A DNA stretch of 64,000 nt from contig JAAMXY010000665.1 of assembly GCA_019677205.1 (NCBI GenBank), forward strand, positions 62,001 through 126,000, written 5' to 3'. Under the pieces are notes generated by a model. That model was not told the origin of the DNA and did no database searches. It saw only the letters and a list, made by a program, of their open reading frames with translations. The stretch is from Pinguiococcus pyrenoidosus. Taxonomy: Eukaryota > Sar > Pinguiophyceae > Pinguiochrysidales > Pinguiochrysidaceae. Shown here piece after piece: positions 31,828 to 41,928 of this stretch (positions are counted from its first letter, which is position 1; each line of letters begins with the position of its first letter). A program made the position numbers and the translations under genes.

Positions 31828-34026
31828 CTGCCCGGACATCATCATGTTCTGACCGCCCATCATGCCGCCCACTTGCGGTTGGCCAACTGGCCGACCGGCC
31901 ATCTGCGGCTGCATGCTTCCCTGTGACATCATGCCGGGGCCGCGCGCCACGCCGCCACCGAAACCCATCGACTGGGCTGGACCCATCGTCGCCATGGCCG
32001 CCATGCCCATGGGCGCGGCGTTTAGGCCAAGGCTGTTGAAAGCCGTGTCGTTCTTCTTCGCGTCGGCTTGCTTCTTCGGCTCCTGCTTCTTGTTGGCGGC
32101 GATGCCACCGAGATCCACCAAGCCGCCGAACGCGTTCTCGATGCTGTTGCGCTTCTGCGGGGCGGCCTGCTGCGGCTGCTGCATGCCCATCTGGCCAGCC
32201 TGGGCATTCGGGACGCCCTCAAACGCGCCGAACTCGTCTTGCTGTGGCGGCACTTGGCCCTACGGCGGACAGCATTGACAAAAACAGGACGTAGAAGAGG
32301 AGGACACGAAAGAGGTCAGTTCAAGAGCACCTCCGCTCCGGCAAGCTGGAGCCGCCATGCGGCGTACCTGAAGTTGCGGCGACGGCGCAGTCATGCCAAG
32401 GAAGTTCGGCTGCATCTGGCCAGCCTGCGGCTGCGCCTGCGGCGCCGGCGCCGCAGGCATCGTCAGGCTGGCGAGGTCGTTGCCCGCGGGGAACTGGCCA
32501 AAGCCCTGCTGCAGAGCCTGCGGCTGCGCCTGTGGTTGCGCCGGGGCCTGACCAAAGGCCGGCATCTGCTGCGCAGGGGCTTGCGCCGCTGGGGCCGTCC
32601 CGAAGGCGTCGAAGGTCTGAGCCTGCGCCTGCGGCTGGGCCTGAGGCTGCGGCTGCGGCGCAGCGCCCTGCTGGGACATGCCAAAAGCATCAAAAGCCTG
32701 GGGCGCGGCAGCTGCGGGCTGCTGCGGCGCATCGAACGCCGCAAACTGGCTGGCAGGAGCAGTGCCCGCGGCCCCGAAGTCCGCAAAGCCTCCGCCCGTC
32801 GGAGCCGGCTCGCCGCCACCGAGGAGGTCGCTGCCGCCAAGGAAGTCGCCTTGCGCCGGTGCCGCAGGCGCCGCCGCCTGCTGCGCTGCGGGCTGGTCGA
32901 TGGCGTTGATCTTCACCTTGATTGGTCCATGCGCGCCTTTCTTCCTCTGTCCACGACGCTTCGCCGCTCCTCCCTGAGCCACCTGCGGTTGCGCCGCTGG
33001 TGGCTGCGCAATCGTCGGCTGCGCCGCTGGAGCATCTGCGAAGCTCTCCGTGTAGGTGCTGCCGTTTCCAGTCTGGGTCGCGGCCGGGAAATCGGATTGG
33101 CTGCTCCAGAGACCACGACGGTGTGAGGACCTCGAAAGCTGGGCCGCAGCGCTTGCCTTTTCTCTCTACATGCCTACGCACTCACCCGCTGGATTCGTCG
33201 GCGTAGCGCGAGCGGCCGGGGGGGCCACCGGCCGACGGGCCTCCGTATGGCGAGTCGCTGTAGCCGCCTCCACTGCGCGACGAGTTGCCAGCGTAGCCAC
33301 CTCCGCTGTAGCCGCCGTCGCTGTAGCCGCCGCCACCGCCGCCGCTGTAGCCACCACCGCTGTAGCCGCCGCCGCCGCCGCCAAATCCGCGCATGCCTCG
33401 GCTGCCGGCGCCACCGAGCTTCTCCCGGATTCTGCGTGCACTGGCTCGTTCGTCGCGAATCACGGCGTTGTCGGAAAGAAGGTCCATGATCTGCTTCGCC
33501 TTCTCGCGCACTCCCGCGCCACGATCGACGTTGCCCTCGTAGTAGTTGAAATCCGAAAGGGTGCGAATCTGGAGACGAAAGCAAGTCACAGCATCAGACG
33601 GGCGCTCGCCAGCACCGCCGCAGGCCGGTACTCCGAGAGGAAGGGCTGCCGGTGAAAAGGGAAGCGGCACTGAGAAGACGAAAACCTGAGACTGTCGCCT
33701 ACCTTAAACATGTGGTCGCGTGCGTCTTCCACGATTCGCTCTGGCCCGTTCTTGATGAGGTGCTCCAGGAGGGCGAGCGTCTTGAAGATCTGGCGCCAAC
33801 TCCGGCCGGCCGCGTTGAGCGAATCCCAGATGATCCGCATGACCATCGCGTAATTCTCGTAGGTGTGGATGTCCGCGGCGATGTCGTTGAGCAGCGTGCT
33901 GGAGGCTCCCCAATTCTTGTTGGAGATGGCCTCGTACACCCGTCGCTCCGTCTCATTCTTCGGCGCAATCTGCGCGCGAACCTCGTCCACGGCGTTCCGT
34001 AGTCGATCCAAAGAGAGATTCTGCAT
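31484..34026 (-). CDS. Epsin-like ENTH-domain clathrin adaptor
   Basis: ENTH proteins bind phosphoinositides and help form clathrin-coated vesicles. Predicted exons are 34026..33703, 33568..33186, 33100..32368, 32259..31762 and 31642..31484, giving 698 aa. Residues ~15-150 are the ENTH domain: NETERRVYEAISNKNWGAS, IWDSLNAAGRSWRQIFKTLA, LLEHLIKNGPERIVEDARDH, then DFNYYEGNVDRGAGVREKAK. The rest is low complexity: a Gly/Tyr/Ser region, a long Ala/Gln/Pro region with repeated FDAFG and ADFG motifs that could bind adaptor ears, and a Met/Gly/Gln-rich end. The second intron has two usable acceptors 3 nt apart, and the last exon start (31642) was chosen for frame among several CAG triplets. The tail boundaries are therefore approximate. 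The first four exons are firm. Confidence 0.87.
31713..31757. repeat. CT dinucleotide repeat in the epsin intron
   Basis: A (ct)n run with one interruption lies inside the last epsin intron. Confidence 0.95.
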
Positions 34027-35119
34027 CTAGGAAGCCGAAGATACAAAAAAATGGAGAGAAACGGTACACATCAGGCCTCCTCAAAGTACTCTTCTGCCCC
34101 TGCGGTTCTCCTTTCTTGAGGAGCGCGTATCACTTCTCCAGATCGTCATCTCAGGCTCGCCAGCATGGCCTCCGCTTCCCAACGCTTCTCAGTCATTTCT
34201 CTCATTTCTACGACCCACTCTACGTGCGGAGCGCTCCGATCCGACTTCCACGCGCGTTCGCAGAAGCCTTCCGCGCCAAAGCTTACGCGGATACAGAAAA
34301 GCGGCTTCTAGAGAGTTCTTCAGAGGCGATTCTCTTCAAGCCGTCGTCAGGAGCCGCTTCCACCGCCACGCCATCGGCATCCGATTTATCTAATGGTGGC
34401 ACATGCGGCAGTGCAGGTCCCAACTTCAGAAGCTTTGCGCGTCGCTCAGGTACTCCATCGGTGGACGGAAGCGAAGCAGAGACTTCTATGGAGCTCGATG
34501 TCCGGCTCGTACCTTTCAGTGCGCCAAAGGCCTCCAGTGCCAGACCGCCGCAAGCAAGAGAGATTAGAGAGGCTTAGGCTGCCCTGGCGGAGCGACGCGC
34601 GAGTGACACCGGCGGGAAAAGCGACACTGGCGGCACCCCAAGAGCGCAAATCGCGCTTTGGTCCACCAGTGCATCCGCTCAGAAACTTAGGGGCTTTTGG
34701 TATGTAAAATATTATGAATCTCTCGGTAGTGGAGATCCTAGAATCCATTTTGATATTTTGAAATCAGGTTGGGGAAGGAGACTTCGCGGCCGTTTCGTCG
34801 ACGGATTATCGATCGATAGGATGCGGGAGACAATGGAACCAGTCCGGCTCGGACATTGGCCATGGAAAAGATTCCATATCGACCTGGCCAATCGCCGGCA
34901 AGGTCGGATGGCAGGCTTCTGTGACAGCCGGAAGCTCCGGAGCGCTGGTCTTTCGCGCTCCAAAGATTCGAACCGCGTTGGGGACTCTCAGCTTAAAGGC
35001 GCTCTCCTGAGACTCTGTGGTCCGCAGCACTTTCCCAAAGTCGCGCAGGAGCGATTATGGTCGCTTCCGCGCACACAAGGGCACTTGGTCGAAGAGGGAT
35101 GTAGTGCACAGATGACACG
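34027..35119. other. Divergent intergenic region with an uncertain ORF
   Basis: This separates the epsin gene (left) and the peroxiredoxin homologue (right). A plus frame at 34116..34577 could encode 153 residues, Ser/Ala-rich without a domain. I cannot decide whether it is coding. Bases 34700-34770 are AT-rich. Confidence 0.35.
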
Positions 35120-36316
35120 ATGACCAGCGGAAACCCCATCACACTGCCCGTTCCGCCACTGCAAATCGGAGACGAGGTATCTTTGCTCCTGGCATGAGAT
35201 GATGCTTGTCTGTTTGCTTGATTTGGTTTGGTTTGGTTTGGTTTGGTTTGGTTTGGTTTGGTTTTTTTGGTCCGTCCAAGCGAATCACCAGAGATGACCC
35301 CATGTGTCATTGCTGTGCAGATCCCGAGCTTCCGTGCGGAGACCCACATTGGATCGATCCAGAGTCACGATGTGTTCGACGGCCAGTATGGCCTGCTGGT
35401 CACTTTCCGCGGAGACTTTGATCCCATTGCCACGACGGTACCTGATCCTACCGAGGCAGTGCGCGCTTCCCTCCAGACGCTGATTTTGGTGCGTCCTCAG
35501 GAGATCGGAATGCTGTCCAAGCTACACAAGGAGTTCAAGGACAGGAACATCTTTGTTGTCGGGCTCTCGGCCGATACAAGTACGCGCATATCCAGCAGGT
35601 CGTGCGCCCGCTTCCTTGGACAATCGTGTGACGCAGACGATCCCGTGCAGAGTTTAATCATCGCAGATGGATCGAGGATGTGCAGGAGATTCAGGATTGT
35701 GCCGTCTCGTTTCCCATCATCGCAGACGAGTCCGCCGAGGTCTCTCGCTTGGTACGGAAATGGTGGGGTGCAGCCACTCCCTGTTTGTCCCTCCTCCCCC
35801 CCTTCTTGACCCCCCAAACAGGTGCTCAAGACGCCGTGCTGATGCGCTCCTAATCCTTGCCTCCCAGCTTGGACTTGTGCGGCCCGGCGAGGAGAACTTG
35901 GTGGATGCGCTGACGCCTGCGACGCTAGTGATGCTGATCGACTTCGACCGGCGAATCAAGATGATGCAGACGTATCCGTCCACGACGGGGAGGAACTTCT
36001 ACGAGATCCTCCGGGCCGTGGACGCCATCGCTTTGACGCAATTCCAGAAGGTCCGCTTCTCCATGCCGAGGCATCGCGCCGTACCTCTCACCTGGCCCAC
36101 GCGGTCCTTTCTGCCTTGGTCAAGGTGGGCACTCCGGCGAATTGGTCACAGGGCGAAGATGTGCTGATCCTTCCGGAGATCAGCACGGTCCAAGCTGAGA
36201 CCATGTTCCCGCGCGGCTTTCTGGAGATCAAGGCTTGGTTCCGGCTCACGCCGCCTCCGGACATGGCGGAGGCGGACCACGAAGAGATGCGAAGCTCGGT
36301 GGACGATGACGACTAG
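35120..36316 (+). CDS. Peroxiredoxin-6 (1-Cys) homologue lacking the peroxidatic cysteine
   Basis: The fold is that of AhpC/TSA peroxiredoxins of the Prx6 type. Six exons (35120..35176, 35321..35437, 35501..35579, 35651..35751, 35868..36050, 36125..36316) give 242 aa, near the usual 220-225. Matches to Prx6 are YGLLVTF, EIGMLSKLHKEFKDRN, VVGLSADT, SFPIIADES, MLIDFDRRI, YPSTTGRNFYEILRAVDAI, GTPANWSQGEDVLILPEIS and MFPRGFLEIKAWFRLTPPP. The active-site block, normally PxxxTxxC (HPRDFTPVC), reads FRGDFDPIA. Pro, Thr and the peroxidatic Cys are all replaced, the last by Ala56. The codons GAT CCC ATT GCC ACG ACG are internal to exon 2, away from the splice. Introns are short GT-AG; 35438..35500 (63 nt) is in frame and is removed to restore TTEIGMLSKL. 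Peroxidase activity is unlikely. Confidence 0.88.
35221..35268. repeat. TTTGG pentanucleotide repeat in first intron of peroxiredoxin homologue
   Basis: About nine copies of tttgg run head to tail within the first intron. Confidence 0.95.
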
Positions 36317-36479
36317 CTCGACGTCTGATTTCCTTCCTTGGTACTTACAGGTCTCCGGGCGCAGGCGCTTTCGGCCCCATGCGCCCCTCGCGTCACACGG
36401 ATCTCTTCCTTGTACACCCTACTTTCCTCCTACAGTTTCGGACGCTCTACAACTAAAAAGCCTTCCTCCACACGAACCT

Positions 36480-37685
36480 CTAGGTCTGTGGAGCGACCAT
36501 CATCACAACCATGTCTTCCCGGGTTTCCTGGCTCGACTCACTGAGGGCCTCTTCGCAGCTCGTAGGGTTGGACGTCTGACTACTTTGCGTGCCGCAATCG
36601 GCAAAGTGACTGCTCAGCGTTGAGAAGTCAGACTCGCTGTCCGCTCGCGTGAGATGGGCAGCTGCGACGTCGAGTTCCTCCGGCAGGTCCAGCCCGCTCT
36701 GGCGCAGGTACCGCCGCATCTGCTGGTTCTCGCCTTCCATCTTCAGGATGAGGTTCTCCGATTCCTCCAGGAAGATCTTCTTCCGGTCTCGCGTGCGCTT
36801 CGCGTGCATGCGATTCCGCTCTCGGCGGACACGATCTCGCTCCTCGGGCGTGTACTTCCCGCGCCGCCGGGGCTTGCAGTCCTTCTCGTCTTCCGAAAGC
36901 CGCATGCCTGTCTCCTTCAGCTTCCCCTCTGCTGTCATCTCTAATCCTGCAAGCGAGTCGCAAAGGCAGCGGGGGATCAGGGGCGTCGCTGCGCGCAAGG
37001 GAGCAGCATCGCGGACAACGTACGTGGCGCTAGGGTCGATGCGGCATGCAGCAGGCGGTTGATACCCTCGCGATCGATCACCTCCTCCAGCTTGCTCAGC
37101 TGCGTGTCCGGCCCATTGCCGCTCATGATCAGCAGCACGTTCGCAGTGTATCGGTCAAAGATGTGCTGGCGGAGGACCCGTCCCTGCGCCGTTTCGCAGC
37201 AAGCATGAGAGGCGCCTGCCGCCGGGAGCGCAACTCGGGCCGGGCCGTAGGCGATCTGTTGCACGCACCTCCGTCTTCAGCCGGTCGATCCGTCCCTGGA
37301 GCTCCTTCATCTGCAGCTTCTTCCGCAACCTGGTCTTCCGCGCATGCATGCGATTCCGCTCGCGCCTGCGACCACGAAGCTGGTGGGATGAGTCTCGCAT
37401 CCTGAGCGGCCTTGCGGCTGCGCGGGCGTTCACTCACATGCGATGCACGCGATCGGATGCCTTCCCCTTGCCCGTCTTGTGGTAGCCCTCCTGCTTTTCG
37501 CGTGCATCCTCACCCGTCCGCGGGGCGAAGGACCCGGAGGCGGCGACGCCCTTCGGCGACGCATCGCCTGCGTTTGCGGAGCGGCTGGGACCGTTGCTGT
37601 ACGTGGCTCTCGATGCCGGCGGCGGCGAGTCCGGAGCCGCCCGGCGACAGTCGCGGATGATCATGGGCTTTAGTGCCGGCGGCAT
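36480..37685 (-). CDS. Transcription factor with two bZIP domains
   Basis: Predicted exons are 37685..37438, 37365..37269, 37183..37024 and 36946..36480, giving 323 aa with all phases consistent and GT-AG sites. The first basic region (RERNRMHARKTRLRKK, residues ~84-99) is assembled across the first splice and followed by a short zipper LQMKELQGRIDRLKTE. After a linker predicted to be helical (SKLEEVIDREGINRLLHAAS), a second basic region (RERNRMHAKRTRDRKK, ~210-225) leads into a second heptad run (FLEESENLILKMEGENQQM, RRYLRQSGLDL). The tail is Ser/Thr-rich and acidic. N-x7-R spacing (NRMHARKTR, NRMHAKRTR) is kept in both. The NRMHA spelling is of the kind found in stramenopile and related algal bZIPs. 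If the third intron were not spliced, two adjacent genes would result, the upstream one ending at 36977 and the downstream one starting at Met 36938. Confidence 0.8.
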
Positions 37686-38749
37686 GGTCTCCACATCCCT
37701 GGAGGCGGCCGACTTGCGCGTTGAGGCGGCAGCGCTGCGGCGGCGTACTCGCAACCGGGCCCGCGGCGGCAGAAACTTGGGTTGGCTAGCGGCCGCGAAG
37801 GACAGCTGCGGTAAGCGGATTCGGCGCAAATGAGCGGGCGCGAAGGACGGAACGGCAGTTCTTTCACGTTGTACTTCGCGGCCCGGCGCATAGCATGCGG
37901 CTGGAACGGCGCCAGCTGGGCGGCACGATCCAGCCGCCATTGGTACCCAGGTTTTAGTGCAACTCAGCGGACCAGTGGTGCGCCTCGATTCCGGGCTGAC
38001 GGCACGCAGAGTTACGCCGCGCAGGCAGAAGATTCTCGGTCATGGCCAATCAAATCGTCCTACGGTGTCGCTTGGGAACTCCGCATCGCGTGTATGGCTC
38101 CTGCAGGCGGACGTGCTTGCTTCCAGCTGCGACGTGCCGCAGCATACTACGGTGGCAACGAGATTGACCGTTTCAAAAATTCCTCAATGCATCTGTACAC
38201 ATCCCAATAAACTATCCTTTCACATTTGATTCTGGGGCCACGCGGCGACGCTGAAAACAGGAGCTCTCTCTTCCTCCTGAAGAACCATCGGTGTTCGCGC
38301 GGTATCCTCTTTTCGTCCATCCCGTCGTCGAATGTTGGTCATTCTACAGCATCCGCGTAATACCGGCATCCGCCAAAGGCGGCCCGTCACTCTTTGCCGC
38401 CTCCACTTTCGCGCGTTTTGCGACTTCGGGTGCCATCTCTCCCCGCAGTCCCATGTCAGCGTAGCTCGCGAAGCGTCTCACCAAGGTAGGCCCCCGCAGC
38501 GTCGCTTGCGCTGCGTCTCGCGCACATCGCGCGGAAGTGGTGACGTGGTGTTTAAACCCCGAGGATCCCAAATCCGGGAAACCCTCAGAATTCCCAAGAT
38601 ATGCGCCAAGATCCCCGGACTTGCGCACCTCCTCCCCCGTGTTTTGCTTCTGCTGCTCCCGGCCCAACGATCCTTCTCCACCCCCCAAAAAGCCACATGG
38701 ATAACCTGAGGTCTTCGCCCTTCCCTCGACAATTTTTCAGCCTGAAGAC
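37686..38749. other. Divergent intergenic region (1.06 kb)
   Basis: This lies between the bZIP gene (left) and the XPRT fusion (right). The minus frame upstream of the bZIP start stays open to 37940, so a longer bZIP N-terminus cannot be excluded. A minus frame at about 38436..38344 encodes a 30-residue Lys/Ala-rich peptide (MAPEVAKRAKVEAAK start) of unknown status. Nothing else is supported. Confidence 0.4.
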
Positions 38750-41404
38750 ATGGCACGGCAAGGATGGGCGCAGCTGGCGCTGCTGCTTCTCCTCCTTGTC
38801 CCCGACGTGGTCGAGTCGCTTGCTTGGCCGGCGCGACGCTCTGGGTGGCTTCGGCAGACGAGTGCGGGCCGAATGGCGTCTCCGCTGATGGCGAAGAAGC
38901 GAAGACGCTACGAGAACAACGATGATCAGGACTTCTGGTACAGCGACAGAGATGCCGATCGGCTTTTCGACAAGGTGCGCGCCGCCCTGGGGACGCTGGT
39001 GTACGTGTTGATGGTGGGCGGCAGCCTCTGAAGTCCTTCTGCAAAGCAGAGAATGGCCTCGGCGCCGCCGGCCAGCAACAGCATGGACGGCTTCGAGGTG
39101 TACAAGTCCAAGTTTGACCCCAACTCCGCCGCGGTCAATGGCCAACCGTTCGACATGGACGACCTGCCCGATGGCGTGTCGTTCACGCCGGCCTTCGTGC
39201 CGGAGAGCATTGAGGAATGGGAGCCGTACAGGTAGCCAAGCCAAGCAAAGCATCACCTCAACCTGATTGTGTTTTTGCCTTGTTGGGGCCCGCGGGGGGG
39301 CGGGGGGGGGAAAGGCGGGGGAAGGGGTAGCTCGGAGGAAAGCAGCGTGGCGAGAAATGTTGCCTGGCCCCTGATGGTCGATGCTTTTCAGGGTCGACGA
39401 CGACTTTGATTTCAGAAAGGAGGACATCGACAGCATCTGGGATACGCTCTTTGTGACGGAGAAGAACCTGTCCGACGACTTCGACGATGAGGACGGTCAA
39501 GCGGATGCCGAGGAGACGCTGAACCTGGAGCCACTGCTCGAAGAGATGCGGCAGAGTCTCCTCCTGTATCCGGACGACCCGGAGAGGGATAACATCTTCG
39601 GCGTCCGAGAAGACCAACGAGTCGACTATCAGACACCGACGGCCCCGGAGATCCGGACCTCCATTCCGTCGGCGTCCTTCATGGGGTGCGTCCATAGTTG
39701 CGTTGGAGAGCTCCTGACGATCGACTGCCTGAAGCAAGCAATCCTCCTCCCTCCTCCCTCCTTCTCCCTCCTCCATTCTCCCTCCTCCTTCCCATGTGCA
39801 GGGATCGGGAGCCGGAGTATCCCTTCACGGAGGTGTGGGTGTCGTCGGCGAAGAATCTGTATCAAGACAACGTGCGCAACATGTTCGAGAACTGGGGCGT
39901 GAACATGGTGGAGAACTTCTCCCCGCTGCTGTTTCGCACGGAGAACGTCAAGCCGACGACGCCTCTTGCAGACATTGCCATTGCGCGCGCAAAGGCCCTG
40001 TCCAAGGCCACCGGTGAGCCGGGTCGACGCCGCCTCCTCGACGCCATCCCCTGAAGAAGCGTTTTGCTGCGCAGGCCTGCCCGCCATCGCCACGGTGAAT
40101 TGCGCCGACATTGAGGCCTTCGGCTCACGGCGGAACGCGATCAACGCACGCTTCCGCATTGTGGACAACGAAGACTCTGCTGCGAGGTTCGTTGAGCAGA
40201 TGCGGCTGACGGCGAAGCCAGGGAACGGACATCGCGTCGTCAACTTCGAGACCTGTGCGGCCTACGTGCATCCAGACGGCGAGTGCTTGGCAGACTACGG
40301 CTTCTGCAGGTCGCAGATTTCCTGTGCAAATGGCGACATGTTTCAGGTCAGCACAGATCTCGCGCTGCAGGTGCTGGCGTCGCAGGTGACGCTCATGAGG
40401 AAGGACTGGTACTGGGAGCCGCCGGCCTGGCGAACGCCGCATACCCAGGTGGGTTGCCAGTGGTGTCTTTCTTTGTGTCTTTTTTTCTTTCTATCTGTCT
40501 TCCTATCTTTCGCCTTTCGCCTTTCGCCTTTCGCCTTTCGCCTTTCGCCTTTCGCCTTTCGCCTTTCGTCTGTCGCCTTTCGTGTGCGCTACTGAGGGGG
40601 GCAATCACATTTGCTGAGCGGGGTTTCTCGTTTTAGACCGAGGTGCAGGGATTAGAGCCAGGCGCGCAGAGGCTGCAAGATCGCCTGCTTAAGGATGGGC
40701 GGATCTTGGAATCGAATATCGTCGACGTGTCCGCGTTTATGGATGGCCTTGTCGACACCAACCTGATTCAGGATTGCGGTGTGACTCTCGCCAATCGATT
40801 TGCGGCGACGAGGCCGACGAAGCTCCTGACCGTAGCCACTACTGGATTAGCGGTCGCCGTGCCCGTCGCTCAAGTCCTGCAGGTGCGATATGGTCGTGCA
40901 ACAGCGTCGCTGTGCCTGTCGCATCTCACCAAGACTTCCACCTTTGCTCGTTTGCAGATTCCGATGATCTACGCTCGGAAGCAGCGCAGCGTGGTGATGG
41001 CCGAAAGCTTCATTGCGACGTACAGCTCGCGTACAGTGGGCAAGGCTCGCGAGCTGCTGATCGCGAAGGATCACATCCAGCCTGGTGACCGGGTTCTGAT
41101 CATCGACGACTTCCTTAGCTCCGGGGCCTGCCAGGACGCCCTCTTGCGCATTCTTGGGGAGGCCGGGGCGGAGTGCGTCGGCATTGGAGTCCTCTTTGAG
41201 AAAGTTTACGAAGCAGGGCGGAACTACTTGAGCGGATATGACCTCAAGATCGAGTCCCTGGCCAAGATCGCCCGCGTCGATCGCGGTACGATCGAATTGG
41301 AGGAGACGGACTCGAGCGGCCTTCCCACCGATGGCGCGGACATCGACTTCGAGTCGAACCCCCCGGCGAGCTTGGTCCGCGGAAATGTCGCGAGGCGGCT
41401 TTGA
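38750..41404 (+). CDS. Signal-peptide protein of unknown N-terminal domain fused to xanthine phosphoribosyltransferase
   Basis: Seven exons (38750..38974, 39050..39231, 39392..39685, 39802..40013, 40075..40448, 40637..40882, 40958..41404) give 659 aa in one frame. Residues 1-23 are a signal peptide (ALLLLLLVPDVVES core) followed by a basic segment LAWPARRSGWLRQ, consistent with secretory or plastid import. Residues ~75-429 belong to no family I recognise; blocks include YPFTEVWVSSAKNLYQDNVR, IARAKALSKATGLPAIATV and NFETCAAYVHPDGECLADYG. Residues 430-659 are an XPRT like Bacillus Xpt: LLKDGRILESNIVDVSAFMD, TVATTGLAVAVPVAQVL, IPMIYARKQRSV, the PRPP loop VLIIDDFLSSGACQDALL, then GIGVLFEKVYEAGR and IESLAKI. 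There is no ATG in the exon that begins the XPRT part, and the preceding splice is phase 0, so a fusion is favoured. XPRT converts xanthine and PRPP to XMP. Confidence 0.82.
40508..40568. repeat. 7-bp tandem repeat in intron of XPRT fusion gene
   Basis: The unit cgccttt is repeated about eight and a half times inside intron 40449..40636, immediately before the XPRT exons. Confidence 0.95.
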
Positions 41405-41928
41405 GCTTCTGTGGGTCCTGGCGCATCCCAAGACTGTTTTTGAAGAGGCCATTGGGCTGGCCATCGAGCCTGTCATTCGTCACAGTGTGAAGTAAGACGT
41501 ACGCTGTCGCAGACGCTTTCCGACCGACCAATTGTCGTGTGCTTGCTTCTGAGTCGGAAGTCAATAATCGCTTGTAGGAAGAGCGGAGGCTTGTACGAAG
41601 AGGGGAGGCTCCACCCGCAAGGAGCCAATGCTGCTACGGACTCATGTGTCAATCAACACCAAATTTGAGACCGCCACGGAGACGGACACCTAGACTCAAA
41701 GAGGCAGATCGATCGACAGCCCTCGCCTCGCGCCTTTTTCGCATGCACGCCCTGCGGAAAGCACTTTGCGGATGCGGATGTCGGCCCCGCTCCAACACCA
41801 TCGCCACAAATTTGCGGCCTGACAGCCTTCAAAGACGCTGCACCATCTGCATGTAGGCCAGCTTCTACCGGCTGTGCGTCAGCTTCTTCACAAGGGGCAC
41901 AGGCGACAGCGACGCAACGCAACGCTTG
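41405..41928. other. Convergent intergenic region (524 nt)
   Basis: This is between the stops of the XPRT fusion and the CDPK. No coding or RNA feature is seen. Confidence 0.4.
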
